DNA from: JAAYKT01 sp964408955
Lineage (GTDB): Bacteria; Bacillota; Clostridia; Lutisporales; Lutisporaceae
Direction of reading: 5' to 3'
Assembly: GCA_964408955.1 (NCBI GenBank)
Contig: CAYPBK010000002.1
Location: 62,001-126,000 of the forward strand
DNA length: 64,000 bases
Part shown: in pieces, positions 18,460 to 26,374 of the stretch
Numbering within the stretch: the first letter of the stretch is position 1
Layout: each line of letters opens with the position of its first letter
Program-made: the position numbers and the translations under genes
Notes under the pieces: generated by a model
Told to the model about the DNA's origin: nothing
Seen by the model: the letters and a program-made list of their open reading frames with translations, nothing else
Databases searched by the model: none

Positions 18460-19224
18460 TTAGAACATTGCGATTTCAAAAGCCTGTTCAAAAATATCGT
18501 CATCAAGAGACTTATGCAGTTCGCGTCCAAGTTGAAAACACACTGCCTGAAATTTTCTCGAACGGCGGGTCTTGGACTTTATTTTCGCACTTTTGGGAAA
18601 ATTCTTGGAAAACTGCCCGAAAGCAATCCTCCAATATTGACTCATCCGCAAAATAGAATAATAAATTTCAAATAACTCACTATCGGTAAAAACAGAGGTA
18701 TCTTTGTTTTTCAAATAAAGATGGAGTCCTTTTTCAAACTCACGCCAGTCATCTTCGCGGATTTTTTCTTTCATATTCCCAATCCATTCAAATATTCTTT
18801 CGTCTTCACGATTTGTAACACGATCAAGAATATCCTGCCACTGTCGCCAGGAAAGTTTTTCAACAATCTTTTGGTCGATTTGAGAAAGTTTGAAACATTG
18901 CCCATAAAAGCTTCGAGTTTCTGCGTTTGTACCTTCATTTCTAATACGATTTTCTTTAGTGGCAAATGTCTTGATTTCATCCCAAAACTTTCTTCTTTCA
19001 GATGCAGAAATATTATATTTTGTTAATAGACCGCTAAGAAACTTACCGAGATTATATTTGTAAAGCACACTCTTACCGTAGGTTTCTTCGAGATCAGCTT
19101 CAATTTGAGGAATCTCTTGCTTCAAAGCATTTAATATTTCATCAATGGTAGCAATTTCTTTTGACGACAGTAAGCCATCATATACAAGATGCCCTTCAGC
19201 ATCTAAAACCACTATATGTCTCAT
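18460..19224 (-). CDS. Uncharacterised 254-aa protein, last gene of the GHKL-ATPase operon
   Basis: Family not recognised. Mostly charged and helical, no membrane segment or signal peptide. The first ~30 residues (MRHIVVLDAEGHLVYDG) look like a small beta unit, the middle is helical and includes LSWRQWQDILDRV, and the C-terminus is basic (KIKSKTRRSRK), suggesting nucleic-acid contact. No PD-(D/E)XK, HNH or GIY-YIG motif is apparent. ATG with GAGGT 7 bases upstream, overlapping the TGA of the GHKL gene, so translation is coupled. By context it is a partner of the ATPase, possibly the effector of a restriction-like system; that is inference. Confidence 0.75.
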   Translation of the reverse strand: MRHIVVLDAEGHLVYDGLLSSKEIATIDEILNALKQEIPQIEADLEETYGKSVLYKYNLGKFLSGLLTKYNISASERRKFWDEIKTFATKENRIRNEGTNAETRSFYGQCFKLSQIDQKIVEKLSWRQWQDILDRVTNREDERIFEWIGNMKEKIREDDWREFEKGLHLYLKNKDTSVFTDSELFEIYYSILRMSQYWRIAFGQFSKNFPKSAKIKSKTRRSRKFQAVCFQLGRELHKSLDDDIFEQAFEIAMF

Positions 19225-19234
19225 GATATTAACC

Positions 19235-21535
19235 TCATCTTAAACTTTGATAATACACGCTTTCTATTTTTTGCATGACCTGATCCGCTGCCTCCTGTGG
19301 CTCAAGGTCCGTAAAATTCTTTCCAGGCTCTCCAAACATATCATATTTTCCTTCAGCCAAATAAAGTAGAACATATTGCTTAAGCATCTGCTCCCGCATG
19401 TAATCGTGTTGTACTTCTGGATAATCCGATACACTCAAATATGCAACATGACCAACGTTGAGAGTTATAGTACGCCCGTTGCCAGCCGTGTACCAAGAAC
19501 GCCTATAATCTTCAGGTTTAACTACGCTTTTGACATCAAAGGAATCATTCTTACCATTCTTTTCATCAATATTTAAAAAGATTTTATAATGATAAAATGT
19601 TATTTTGTCTCCTTTTTCATATTGTGCGTCATCAGCATTTGCAATTAGTCGAGCGCGAAGTTCTAATACTCCCTCCGACAAATATTGTTCATAGTGTTCC
19701 CTGTCAAAAACAATCTCATTAATAGGCGATGTGATAATGTCTTCAAACGGAGCAATATTACCCATTATAGACGTAATGTCAATCAATTTCGGGCAGGTTA
19801 GATCACTTGCATTATGAATACTTATATTTAAGCGATAGTTTAGTTTATAGTTCCGCTTATTCTCAATAAGGTATGATATATGTTGCAACGTTTCTCCCCA
19901 ATTCACTCTTCGGCTGTTCGGAGTAGGAAAGATACACTCATGCAAGACAAGATTTACTCCCTCACGAGAGTTATCTGGTCTATCTGTGTCGTAAAAATAC
20001 GGAAGTTCTTTCCGCTTTTCTTTTCCGCTATCTACGACTTTCACGGACAAAACAATTCTGTTTTCGAAAAATTGTACCGAATTCTTCCTGCTTATTTTAT
20101 GTGTAAATGGAATCTTCCGAATTGTATTAGATTGAACTGAAATCTTTTCATTTGCAATCAAACAAACTATCGTTCCCGTTTGAGGATTTACGACAGAAAG
20201 TTTATATTGAAACTTTTTGTCCGTAGCATAGAAGCTTTTAATTCTTACAGTAAAATTAATTTTATCTCCAGAAGTAACGCGCTCCGAATCAGAAGTGGGG
20301 TAAGCTATATTCTGCCACCTAACGTCAAAATCGGTTTTCTGCGGTCCCTTTCCTAGATCCTCAAACCCCAAACGGTCAAAGAGGTCTTGAATATCTTCGG
20401 CAATCTGCTTTAATTCATCCTTGAGCTTTTTGTCTTCACTTTCCTTATCTTTAATGTATCCCCATTCGATAAGGTTAGCCTTAAATTTATTATTACAGTA
20501 ATTCTTCAAATGCTGATATGTTGCCGTATTTTTCTTTCCCTTGCTGACTCCAAAGTGCACCTTATCTTCAATGTCAGATAGGTCATCTTCCCAAGACCCA
20601 TCGACCTCAATATAGCCCCAAAACTTCCCATTCAGCTTTTTAGGGATGTCTTTTATATCGATTTCGCCGATTTTCATTCCTTTCCGATAGTAGGATATGC
20701 CTTGCCACTTGCTGTCCCCATTATCAAAAACATACAATCCAAAATGCTTAACCTTATATCCAACCATGTACAATTCTGGATTCTGTAATTCGAATGAATA
20801 TGTTGACCTTTTTATATCTTCAGGAACTGTAATTTCTACACCATTAACAGTTATTGCAGCGCCATCAGATAGCCGCTGAATAATTAACCACCAAGATTCC
20901 TGAATAAAAGAGTTGATTTCCCCGCTTATGATGGAATCCACTAATTCCTCTTTCGGCGCTTCTATAATAATTCTAGTCCCAAACGTACTTTTCTCGGCCA
21001 ATCCAGTATTATTTATAATAAATTCTTTTGCCTCAGAATCCTCATAGGCAACAGAGTTTACCTGACCACTTTTGTTTATGTTTGCAACATATAAACCGTC
21101 TTCCCTCAGAGAATCAAAATAGTATGTATATGTTTTAGAAGCAACAGAATAAACGCTCTTGCCCGCACCAAAAAGTCCCCCGCCTGTTACATTATCTCCA
21201 GAATTAAACATGGAAGTAAAACGCGAGAGTCTTTCTGTAGCAGATAGCGTCTTCCCTTGAGCCATCATTTTATTAATTTCTTCAGCGTGAGCATTTTTTC
21301 CAATCAATCCAACAGTCCCAGAATCTTCTACAACAACATATTTTCCATATGAATTTTCGATGACAGATATATCACATCTCCAATTTTTCCATTTGTTTGC
21401 CTTCCTCGCCCCAACAGCATTCTGAATAGCATCTTTTTGGAAACCATTGGGGAAAGAAACTCCTGCATCAGTGTATGCGCCCAAAATCCAATCAACATTA
21501 TTTCTGTAATTCTGCGGTATTGGTGTAAGAGCCAT
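19235..21535 (-). CDS. GHKL-fold ATPase (MutL/MORC-like), probable defence protein
   Basis: 766 residues. The Bergerat ATP site is complete: Asn39 in KDAIQNAVGAR (N box), Asp71 in VVEDSGTVG (G1 box), and GGGLFGAGKSVYS at 118-130 (G2 box). An S5-like region follows. The C-terminal half holds two related beta-rich modules of about 110 residues, beginning NIAYPTSDSERV and CIFPTPNSRRV. GHKL ATPases of this sort are known from prokaryotic restriction-modification operons from which eukaryotic MORC proteins were proposed to derive. ATG with GGAGG 7 bases upstream; the SD overlaps the stop of the preceding 78-aa gene. Classic MutL endonuclease motifs are absent. A mismatch-repair role is unlikely from context. 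Confidence 0.8.
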   Translation of the reverse strand: MALTPIPQNYRNNVDWILGAYTDAGVSFPNGFQKDAIQNAVGARKANKWKNWRCDISVIENSYGKYVVVEDSGTVGLIGKNAHAEEINKMMAQGKTLSATERLSRFTSMFNSGDNVTGGGLFGAGKSVYSVASKTYTYYFDSLREDGLYVANINKSGQVNSVAYEDSEAKEFIINNTGLAEKSTFGTRIIIEAPKEELVDSIISGEINSFIQESWWLIIQRLSDGAAITVNGVEITVPEDIKRSTYSFELQNPELYMVGYKVKHFGLYVFDNGDSKWQGISYYRKGMKIGEIDIKDIPKKLNGKFWGYIEVDGSWEDDLSDIEDKVHFGVSKGKKNTATYQHLKNYCNNKFKANLIEWGYIKDKESEDKKLKDELKQIAEDIQDLFDRLGFEDLGKGPQKTDFDVRWQNIAYPTSDSERVTSGDKINFTVRIKSFYATDKKFQYKLSVVNPQTGTIVCLIANEKISVQSNTIRKIPFTHKISRKNSVQFFENRIVLSVKVVDSGKEKRKELPYFYDTDRPDNSREGVNLVLHECIFPTPNSRRVNWGETLQHISYLIENKRNYKLNYRLNISIHNASDLTCPKLIDITSIMGNIAPFEDIITSPINEIVFDREHYEQYLSEGVLELRARLIANADDAQYEKGDKITFYHYKIFLNIDEKNGKNDSFDVKSVVKPEDYRRSWYTAGNGRTITLNVGHVAYLSVSDYPEVQHDYMREQMLKQYVLLYLAEGKYDMFGEPGKNFTDLEPQEAADQVMQKIESVYYQSLR

Positions 21536-21547
21536 GTGAATTCCTCC

Positions 21548-21784
21548 TTATTCCAGTGAAAAGCGAGAACTTTTTTTACTTTCTATTTTACTAAACCTCT
21601 TTTTGGCTTCTCGCATTTCAACTTCAATAGCAGAGAAAATTTTATCTATGTCTTGCTGTGTATAGTCATAAGCACCAACATTTGAACAATTTCCGAGAAG
21701 TTGAAGCATGTCAATAATTTTGTTCGTGCGAGCTTCTGCCAAGCGCACAAACTTTTCACGTTTTGTTTCAAATGTTTTTACCAT
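21548..21784 (-). CDS. Small helical protein, first gene of the GHKL operon
   Basis: 78 residues from the ATG at 21784, chosen because GGAGG lies 8 bases upstream; an in-frame ATG seven codons earlier has no SD. Predicted all-helical: KFVRLAEARTNKIIDMLQLLGNCSN, then YTQQDIDKIFSAIEVEMREAKKRF. I recall similar small proteins beside plasmid, phage and defence genes, but know no function. The stop overlaps the SD of the GHKL gene. Could be a regulator or a subunit of the ATPase complex. Confidence 0.7.
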   Translation of the reverse strand: MVKTFETKREKFVRLAEARTNKIIDMLQLLGNCSNVGAYDYTQQDIDKIFSAIEVEMREAKKRFSKIESKKSSRFSLE

Positions 21785-21858
21785 TGGAACTACCTCCATT
21801 ACCATATCCTGCTATTATTATAGCTCCTAACGACGAACTTGTCAATAATATTTGAAAT

Positions 21859-21891
21859 ATGTTAATAATATTTTTCAAATATTATTAACAT
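21859..21891. promoter_or_regulatory. Perfect 15-bp dyad ahead of the GHKL operon
   Basis: 21859-21873 and 21877-21891 are exact complements around a TTC loop. An extra direct copy of AATAATATTT lies at 21845-21854. It sits 75 bases before the start of the 78-aa gene, where a repressor or controller protein could bind; it is too AT-rich for a typical terminator. Confidence 0.45.
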
Positions 21892-21904
21892 GTAATAAAT
21901 GAAC

Positions 21905-21963
21905 CAAAAATATAAAAATGCTGCTCAACGTTCATCAAACATTTTGCAGTATTTTTATATTTT
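21905..21963 (-). terminator. Terminator after the DNA methyltransferase gene
   Basis: AT-rich stem ending in GCTGC/GCAG arms around a ~20-base loop. It overlaps the methyltransferase stop and ends in ATTTTTATATTTTT on the minus strand. It separates the methyltransferase from the GHKL operon. Confidence 0.5.
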
Positions 21964-23572
21964 ATTTTACAAATTCTAAAACAATTTCAGCAATCCCTTT
22001 AGCTAAAAGCGGTGGAACAGCATTCCCAACTTGCTGATACTGAGAATCCTTTGAGCCGACAAATTCAAAATTGTCAGGGAACGATTGTAGCCTTGCTGCT
22101 TCTCTTACAGTTATCGCCCTGTCCTTCAATGGATGTATCCACATCGATTTTCTTACATTGACAACAGTTCCACTTGGTTTATTGGGATCTAATCTCAAAT
22201 ATATAGTGTTCTGTGTCCTTTCTGGTTTAGAATATGTATCCTTGTCTTCAATACTTAGGCTGTGAAAGTTCTTCCCTTGCTTTATTTTTTTGAATCTTGC
22301 CAATGCCTTTTCTGTTGTTTTGGTAGTAAAGTGGTTTTTTACAGAATCACTTCCTACTCTCATACGTTTCGCATAACCGCCTATCTTTTCTTGTGATATA
22401 TATTGAAGGGGGGAATATCGGGAGTCATATCCTGCCTTGTAGGGAACAAGATCTAAAATAGCATCACCTACTGATGTAAATTCCAAATCCTCCGGCTCAC
22501 TTGGTAAACTTAGGTTTATTCCTTTGCTTTCAAATATATCCCTTCTTATTCCGATTATAAAATATCGCCTGCGTTCCTGAGGAACTCCAAACCATTCAGC
22601 ATTGACAATATCGCCCTGCTGAATGTAGTTATCTCCGAGTATGGCATTTACATAGTCAATCACCGAATAAGAATTAACGACAAATCGCAGACCTTTTTTC
22701 TCTGAATATTCGTAACGACCAATTAAACCGTTTTCGGTAATTTCTTTGATGCACTCTATAACTTTCTGTATCTCAACAATATAGTTTAGTTCGTCCATAA
22801 TATTCTTAGGATTATCGTTTTTGACCGCTTCTTCAATTTGTATTAATCGGTCTATAAAATTCCGTTTAACTATTGAAATGGTTTCCTCATTTTCTACAAT
22901 ATATGAATCAATCATTTTTTTGATTGATTTGGACTTTTTAATAAGGAAATTGGGGAGCCGTTTTTCATTACTAATATTTTTCCTGAGCACACTTAAAAGA
23001 CGCCTTAATGGCTCTGGCAACAAAATATCTTCCAAATCCATTTCGAGAAGTTGTTGAATATTAATGCCTTCGTACGTTTCTCCAGAAATCAACAAATAAT
23101 CTTCCCGTTTCGAAATAGGATGGCCCTTTTCTATGAGATCATTAATTTCCTTAATATCCTTTGTTGACTCATAAAATCTGTGAGTATCAGATTTCAGCAT
23201 GCTAACGTTTTCCATAACAAAGGCCTTAGGCTTGATCTGCCTTATTGCCCTAAAGAACTCTTTGATGAGTCCATTATTCATGCTAATTAAGTGATTTTTC
23301 TGTCGGTTTGCATTTGAAAATCCCTGACAAGGAGGTCCTCCGATGACAACGTCAATGCTATTTGCCAAACGTTTGTTTAACTCAATAAAATTATAACCTA
23401 CGACATTTTCAATAAATTCAAAACCATCAACATCTTTTGCAATATTTTTCTCGTAAGTTTTCCTGGCATTTTCATTTATCTCTGCGGCAGCAATAATCCT
23501 ATATTCTCCTGTCAAGAGAAAGCCATAACTTAACCCGCCCGCTCCAGCAAATAAATCTATAACATTAATCAT
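21962..23572 (-). CDS. DNA (cytosine-5-)-methyltransferase, long form
   Basis: 536 residues against 320-420 for most M.HpaII/HhaI-type enzymes. Motif I NVIDLFAGAGGLSYGF, motif IV GGPPCQGFSNANRQ with the catalytic Cys, motif VI ENV, motif VIII QERRRYFIIG, and motif X GNAVPPLLAKGIAEIV are all present. The extra length is a helical, charged insert of about 150 residues between motifs VI and VIII (residues ~130-290). Expected to protect host DNA by methylating a cytosine in an unknown site. ATG start; a small HTH gene ends 13 bases upstream. With the adjacent GHKL operon it forms a restriction-like locus without a recognisable nuclease. Confidence 0.93.
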   Translation of the reverse strand: MINVIDLFAGAGGLSYGFLLTGEYRIIAAAEINENARKTYEKNIAKDVDGFEFIENVVGYNFIELNKRLANSIDVVIGGPPCQGFSNANRQKNHLISMNNGLIKEFFRAIRQIKPKAFVMENVSMLKSDTHRFYESTKDIKEINDLIEKGHPISKREDYLLISGETYEGINIQQLLEMDLEDILLPEPLRRLLSVLRKNISNEKRLPNFLIKKSKSIKKMIDSYIVENEETISIVKRNFIDRLIQIEEAVKNDNPKNIMDELNYIVEIQKVIECIKEITENGLIGRYEYSEKKGLRFVVNSYSVIDYVNAILGDNYIQQGDIVNAEWFGVPQERRRYFIIGIRRDIFESKGINLSLPSEPEDLEFTSVGDAILDLVPYKAGYDSRYSPLQYISQEKIGGYAKRMRVGSDSVKNHFTTKTTEKALARFKKIKQGKNFHSLSIEDKDTYSKPERTQNTIYLRLDPNKPSGTVVNVRKSMWIHPLKDRAITVREAARLQSFPDNFEFVGSKDSQYQQVGNAVPPLLAKGIAEIVLEFVK

Positions 23573-23585
23573 TTAAATTACCTCG

Positions 23586-23777
23586 TTATTCAACGTTAGT
23601 AACTCGATTGTTATTACGCATCCACGAGTCCACTTCGCTTATTTTGAACTTCCACTTCCTGTCTATTTTATATGCAGGAAGCCCCTTCAGTTTAATCATC
23701 TTTTTTACAGTGTCTCTACTGCTATCGAGATGTTTGCATATTTCTTCCATTGAAACCCATTTTTCCTCTTGCCCCAT
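23586..23777 (-). CDS. Small helix-turn-helix protein (excisionase/MerR-like)
   Basis: 63 residues from the ATG at 23777 (GGAGG 6 bases upstream). WVSMEEICKHLDSSRDTVKKMI, followed by LPAYKIDRKWKFKISEVDSWM, is the winged-HTH pattern of the HTH_17/excisionase family. Such proteins often precede methyltransferase genes in restriction-modification loci and probably act as DNA-binding controllers. It lies 13 bases from the methyltransferase in the same direction. Confidence 0.8.
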   Translation of the reverse strand: MGQEEKWVSMEEICKHLDSSRDTVKKMIKLKGLPAYKIDRKWKFKISEVDSWMRNNNRVTNVE

Positions 23778-23899
23778 AATGCACCTCCATGCCAATTTAA
23801 TTATACCATTTTTATTCTCACATTTCAATACTATTTACTGATTTTTAGTGAGACTTTCTACTAATAATAGCTAATAATAACTAAAAAAATCAGTAACCT

Positions 23900-24106
23900 C
23901 TACAAAACTTGGAGAGCATTTTTAGTAACACTAGATTCCTTTCTAGCATAATAGGCAAGGTTTTTACGACTATTACACTCTGCTTTACATCGTGGATTAT
24001 CACAGTAGCGTTGACAACTCAAATATCACACAAAATATTTACCACAGGTAAAGCACGAGTTCCTAAACCCATAAAATTGAATTTCTTTGCGTTTTTGTGC
24101 TTTTTC
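23900..24106 (-). pseudogene. Remnant of a small zinc-finger gene
   Basis: A minus-strand frame reads CFTCGKYFV, a TGA stop (24026-24028), then YLSCQRYCDNPRCKAECNS and RKNLAYYARKES. The paired Cys motifs are those of small Zn-ribbon proteins found on mobile elements (CxxCGKxF ... QRYC ... C). It is interrupted by a stop and lacks a start and SD. Family is uncertain. Confidence 0.4.
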
Positions 24107-24632
24107 TTATGTGAATATCTGTTTCGATGGTTTTCATACAGGCAAAAGATTTTTATAAAAACCGCCAGATACGCTTCTTTCTCAAGACTACCAAGTAGGG
24201 GGCTAAATATTTTGGTTATAAGTAGAGGGATAAATACCTCCCTTCAAAATATCATGTGTCCTTTGAAACGCAGGGCGACAGAAATATCTGAGGAAAAGTG
24301 GCTAATGGATTTTGACAACATTCCACAATATGTCAAAGGTAGGGCAGTACTGCCTTGAGCGCTTGCAATCGTACAGATGTTTCCACAGGCATATATTGTG
24401 ATAAGTCCAAGCGGGACAAGTTTACACATTCTGTGCTTAGCCCTAACGGGCTACGTTTATAACTGCATTGGGGAATTTGACCCACCAGTCTTTACATCCA
24501 CCATAGAACAAGAAAAATCGGCATAGCCGGTAACGCCTACCAAACTATGCCGATGCTTTTCAGAGATATAGAATCCCTAGAACTAACTCTTTAACAGCGG
24601 GGTTTTTTTACTGTCTATTTGCAATTTTTGCC
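24107..24632. other. Intergenic stretch with hairpins, possible mobile-element relic
   Basis: No convincing gene. It holds AGCCC/GGGCT (about 24439-24452) and a perfect 10-bp stem ATCGGCATAG (24517-24526) / CTATGCCGAT (24545-24554), which could be the end structure of a lost insertion sequence. Frames on either strand are short and match nothing I recognise. Confidence 0.35.
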
Positions 24633-25979
24633 TCAATCCTCACCCTTTAACGCGATCCCAATAATTTTATCTGAATAATCTGCCATAAACAAAGGAATAT
24701 TTAAAAGATCATTATCAAGGCGCAGATTATTTAAAGAAAAACGAACACGCAGTTTAACCTTGTCTTTATACTTTTCCTTATACTTTTTTAAGCTCCGGCT
24801 TTCCACATTGTTCTCTGATTTTACTTCTACCGGCAAAATGTCATTTTCCCGTTGAATTAGAAAATCTACTTCGTTTCTGGGATTTTCAACCGTCCAATAT
24901 CGCGGCATAGCTTCAAACTGGTTTTTCATGGCTTGCAGGACATAATTTTCACTTAAAGCCCCTTTAAACTCTACAAACAACCTGTTGCCCTCGCCAAAAG
25001 CCGAAGGCGCCAAAAGGGCTAATCTTCGCAGCAACCCTACATCTACCATATATAGTTTGAAAGCAGATAAATCATCATATGCCGAAATAGGCAGTCCGGG
25101 CATGTTGCTTCTATATATTTTGTAAACTAAATTGGCATCGCAAAGCCATTGCAGGGCATCCTCATATTCCCGAGCTCTTGCACCTTCCTTAACAGCCTTA
25201 TAAATAAACTTTTTATTCTCCTTAGCCAGTTGTGAGGGTATTGACTTCCATATCATTGAAATCTTAGGAAAGTCCTTGGGATCAGGATGCTTAGCAAAAT
25301 CACGCTCATAGGCACCTAGAATATTTGACAGCGCCTGCTGCATAAGCTCTATGTCTCTATCCTGTGTCCAAGAGCGAACTGATTCAGGCATACCTCCTGT
25401 AATAAAATACATCTTTAACTTTTCATATAATGGATTAAAAAATGCATCCGGGACTGGTTCGATACTATTTACACTTTTCATATAATCGGATAAATTTTCA
25501 TCACCGTTAGCCATTAAAAATTCGACAAATGTCATAGGCATGATTTCCAAAAAATCCACCTTACCAACAGGAAAAGAAACAGGCTTAGATAGTGCTATAC
25601 CCAGAAGTGATCCCGCACAGGCTACATGATAATGGGGAGTATTCTCGCAGAAGTACTTTAGTGTATTTAACGCATTTGGACATTCCTGAATTTCATCGAA
25701 AACAATGAGAGTGTTATGAGGAGCATCTTGATTTATAAATTCACCGCTTGCCATAATCAGGTTTTGCAAAATCCGCTCCACATCTTTGGTACTCTCAAAA
25801 AACTGCTTATACTCCGGGTGTTCATCAAAATTAAAATAAGCAATATTTCCATAATGAAGTTTTGCAAATTCTTTAAGAAGCCAAGTCTTTCCAACCTGGC
25901 GCACTCCTTTTAAAATAAGGGGTTTTCGATACTTGGAGTTTTTCCAGTTTAACAGTTTTTGCATAATCAATCTTTCCAT
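24633..25979 (-). CDS. AAA-type ATPase with DUF4143 C-terminal domain
   Basis: 448 residues from the ATG at 25979 (GGAG 8 bases upstream). Walker A GVRQVGKTWLL near residue 25; Walker B LIVFDEIQECPNAL near 92. The C-terminal DUF4143 domain ends in a nuclease-like fold carrying EVDFLIQRENDILPVEVKSE. These stand-alone ATPases are abundant in anaerobes, often as multiple copies; their role is unknown. Monocistronic, with a 17-base palindrome (26018-26034) over its promoter region. Confidence 0.88.
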   Translation of the reverse strand: MERLIMQKLLNWKNSKYRKPLILKGVRQVGKTWLLKEFAKLHYGNIAYFNFDEHPEYKQFFESTKDVERILQNLIMASGEFINQDAPHNTLIVFDEIQECPNALNTLKYFCENTPHYHVACAGSLLGIALSKPVSFPVGKVDFLEIMPMTFVEFLMANGDENLSDYMKSVNSIEPVPDAFFNPLYEKLKMYFITGGMPESVRSWTQDRDIELMQQALSNILGAYERDFAKHPDPKDFPKISMIWKSIPSQLAKENKKFIYKAVKEGARAREYEDALQWLCDANLVYKIYRSNMPGLPISAYDDLSAFKLYMVDVGLLRRLALLAPSAFGEGNRLFVEFKGALSENYVLQAMKNQFEAMPRYWTVENPRNEVDFLIQRENDILPVEVKSENNVESRSLKKYKEKYKDKVKLRVRFSLNNLRLDNDLLNIPLFMADYSDKIIGIALKGED

Positions 25980-26017
25980 ATTACCATCTCCAATAATCAC
26001 ATTATTATAAACCACTT

Positions 26018-26034
26018 GTGTGATATAATCACAC
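26018..26034. promoter_or_regulatory. Palindrome upstream of the DUF4143 ATPase gene
   Basis: GTGTGAT-ATA-ATCACAC, a perfect 7-bp dyad, 39 bases before the ATPase start. A TATAAT hexamer lies inside it on the plus strand and a near copy on the minus strand, so a protein bound here would cover a promoter. Confidence 0.45.
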
Positions 26035-26374
26035 CATTATTACTATTATAACCAAATTCCCAGCCTTAAGTCAAGATGCCTGGTATCTACTCCTAGGCAC
26101 TTAATCCTATGTCAATAACTTACTAAGTGACATTCCTGGCACCATGTTCCAAATTATACCTATTTCATATGTAGTTCACACATAATCATTGCTTATATAA
26201 ACCAAACTTCTTATATTAATCAGGTTAATTATATTTTCATGAAAACCAGCTTAAATATCCCTCTTCTAGTTGTCTAAAATAAATTTTATTTTTTATATAA
26301 ATTAAATAAAATAATGTTATAATTAAAAAGTGTTAAATCTAAAGATTTATTTTATATTGAAGGAGTTATAGGTA
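26035..26374. other. AT-rich intergenic stretch
   Basis: No gene or clear repeat. It contains the promoter and SD (GGAG near 26362) of the subtilisin-like gene, with TATAAT at about 26318-26323. Confidence 0.4.

Noticed and set aside
19235..21535. GHKL protein considered as MutL or Hsp90
   Set aside because: No MutL endonuclease motif, no MutS neighbour and a methyltransferase/HTH context; Hsp90 middle-domain features absent.
23909..24358. 149-codon plus-strand frame in the decayed region
   Set aside because: No SD, no recognisable motif, composition of random sequence; the opposite strand carries the zinc-finger remnant.
24353..24480. Minus-strand open stretch considered as a TnpB C-terminal end
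   Set aside because: No Zn-ribbon of the OrfB type or DRD motif was found in frame; evidence too weak to call an IS200/IS605 element.
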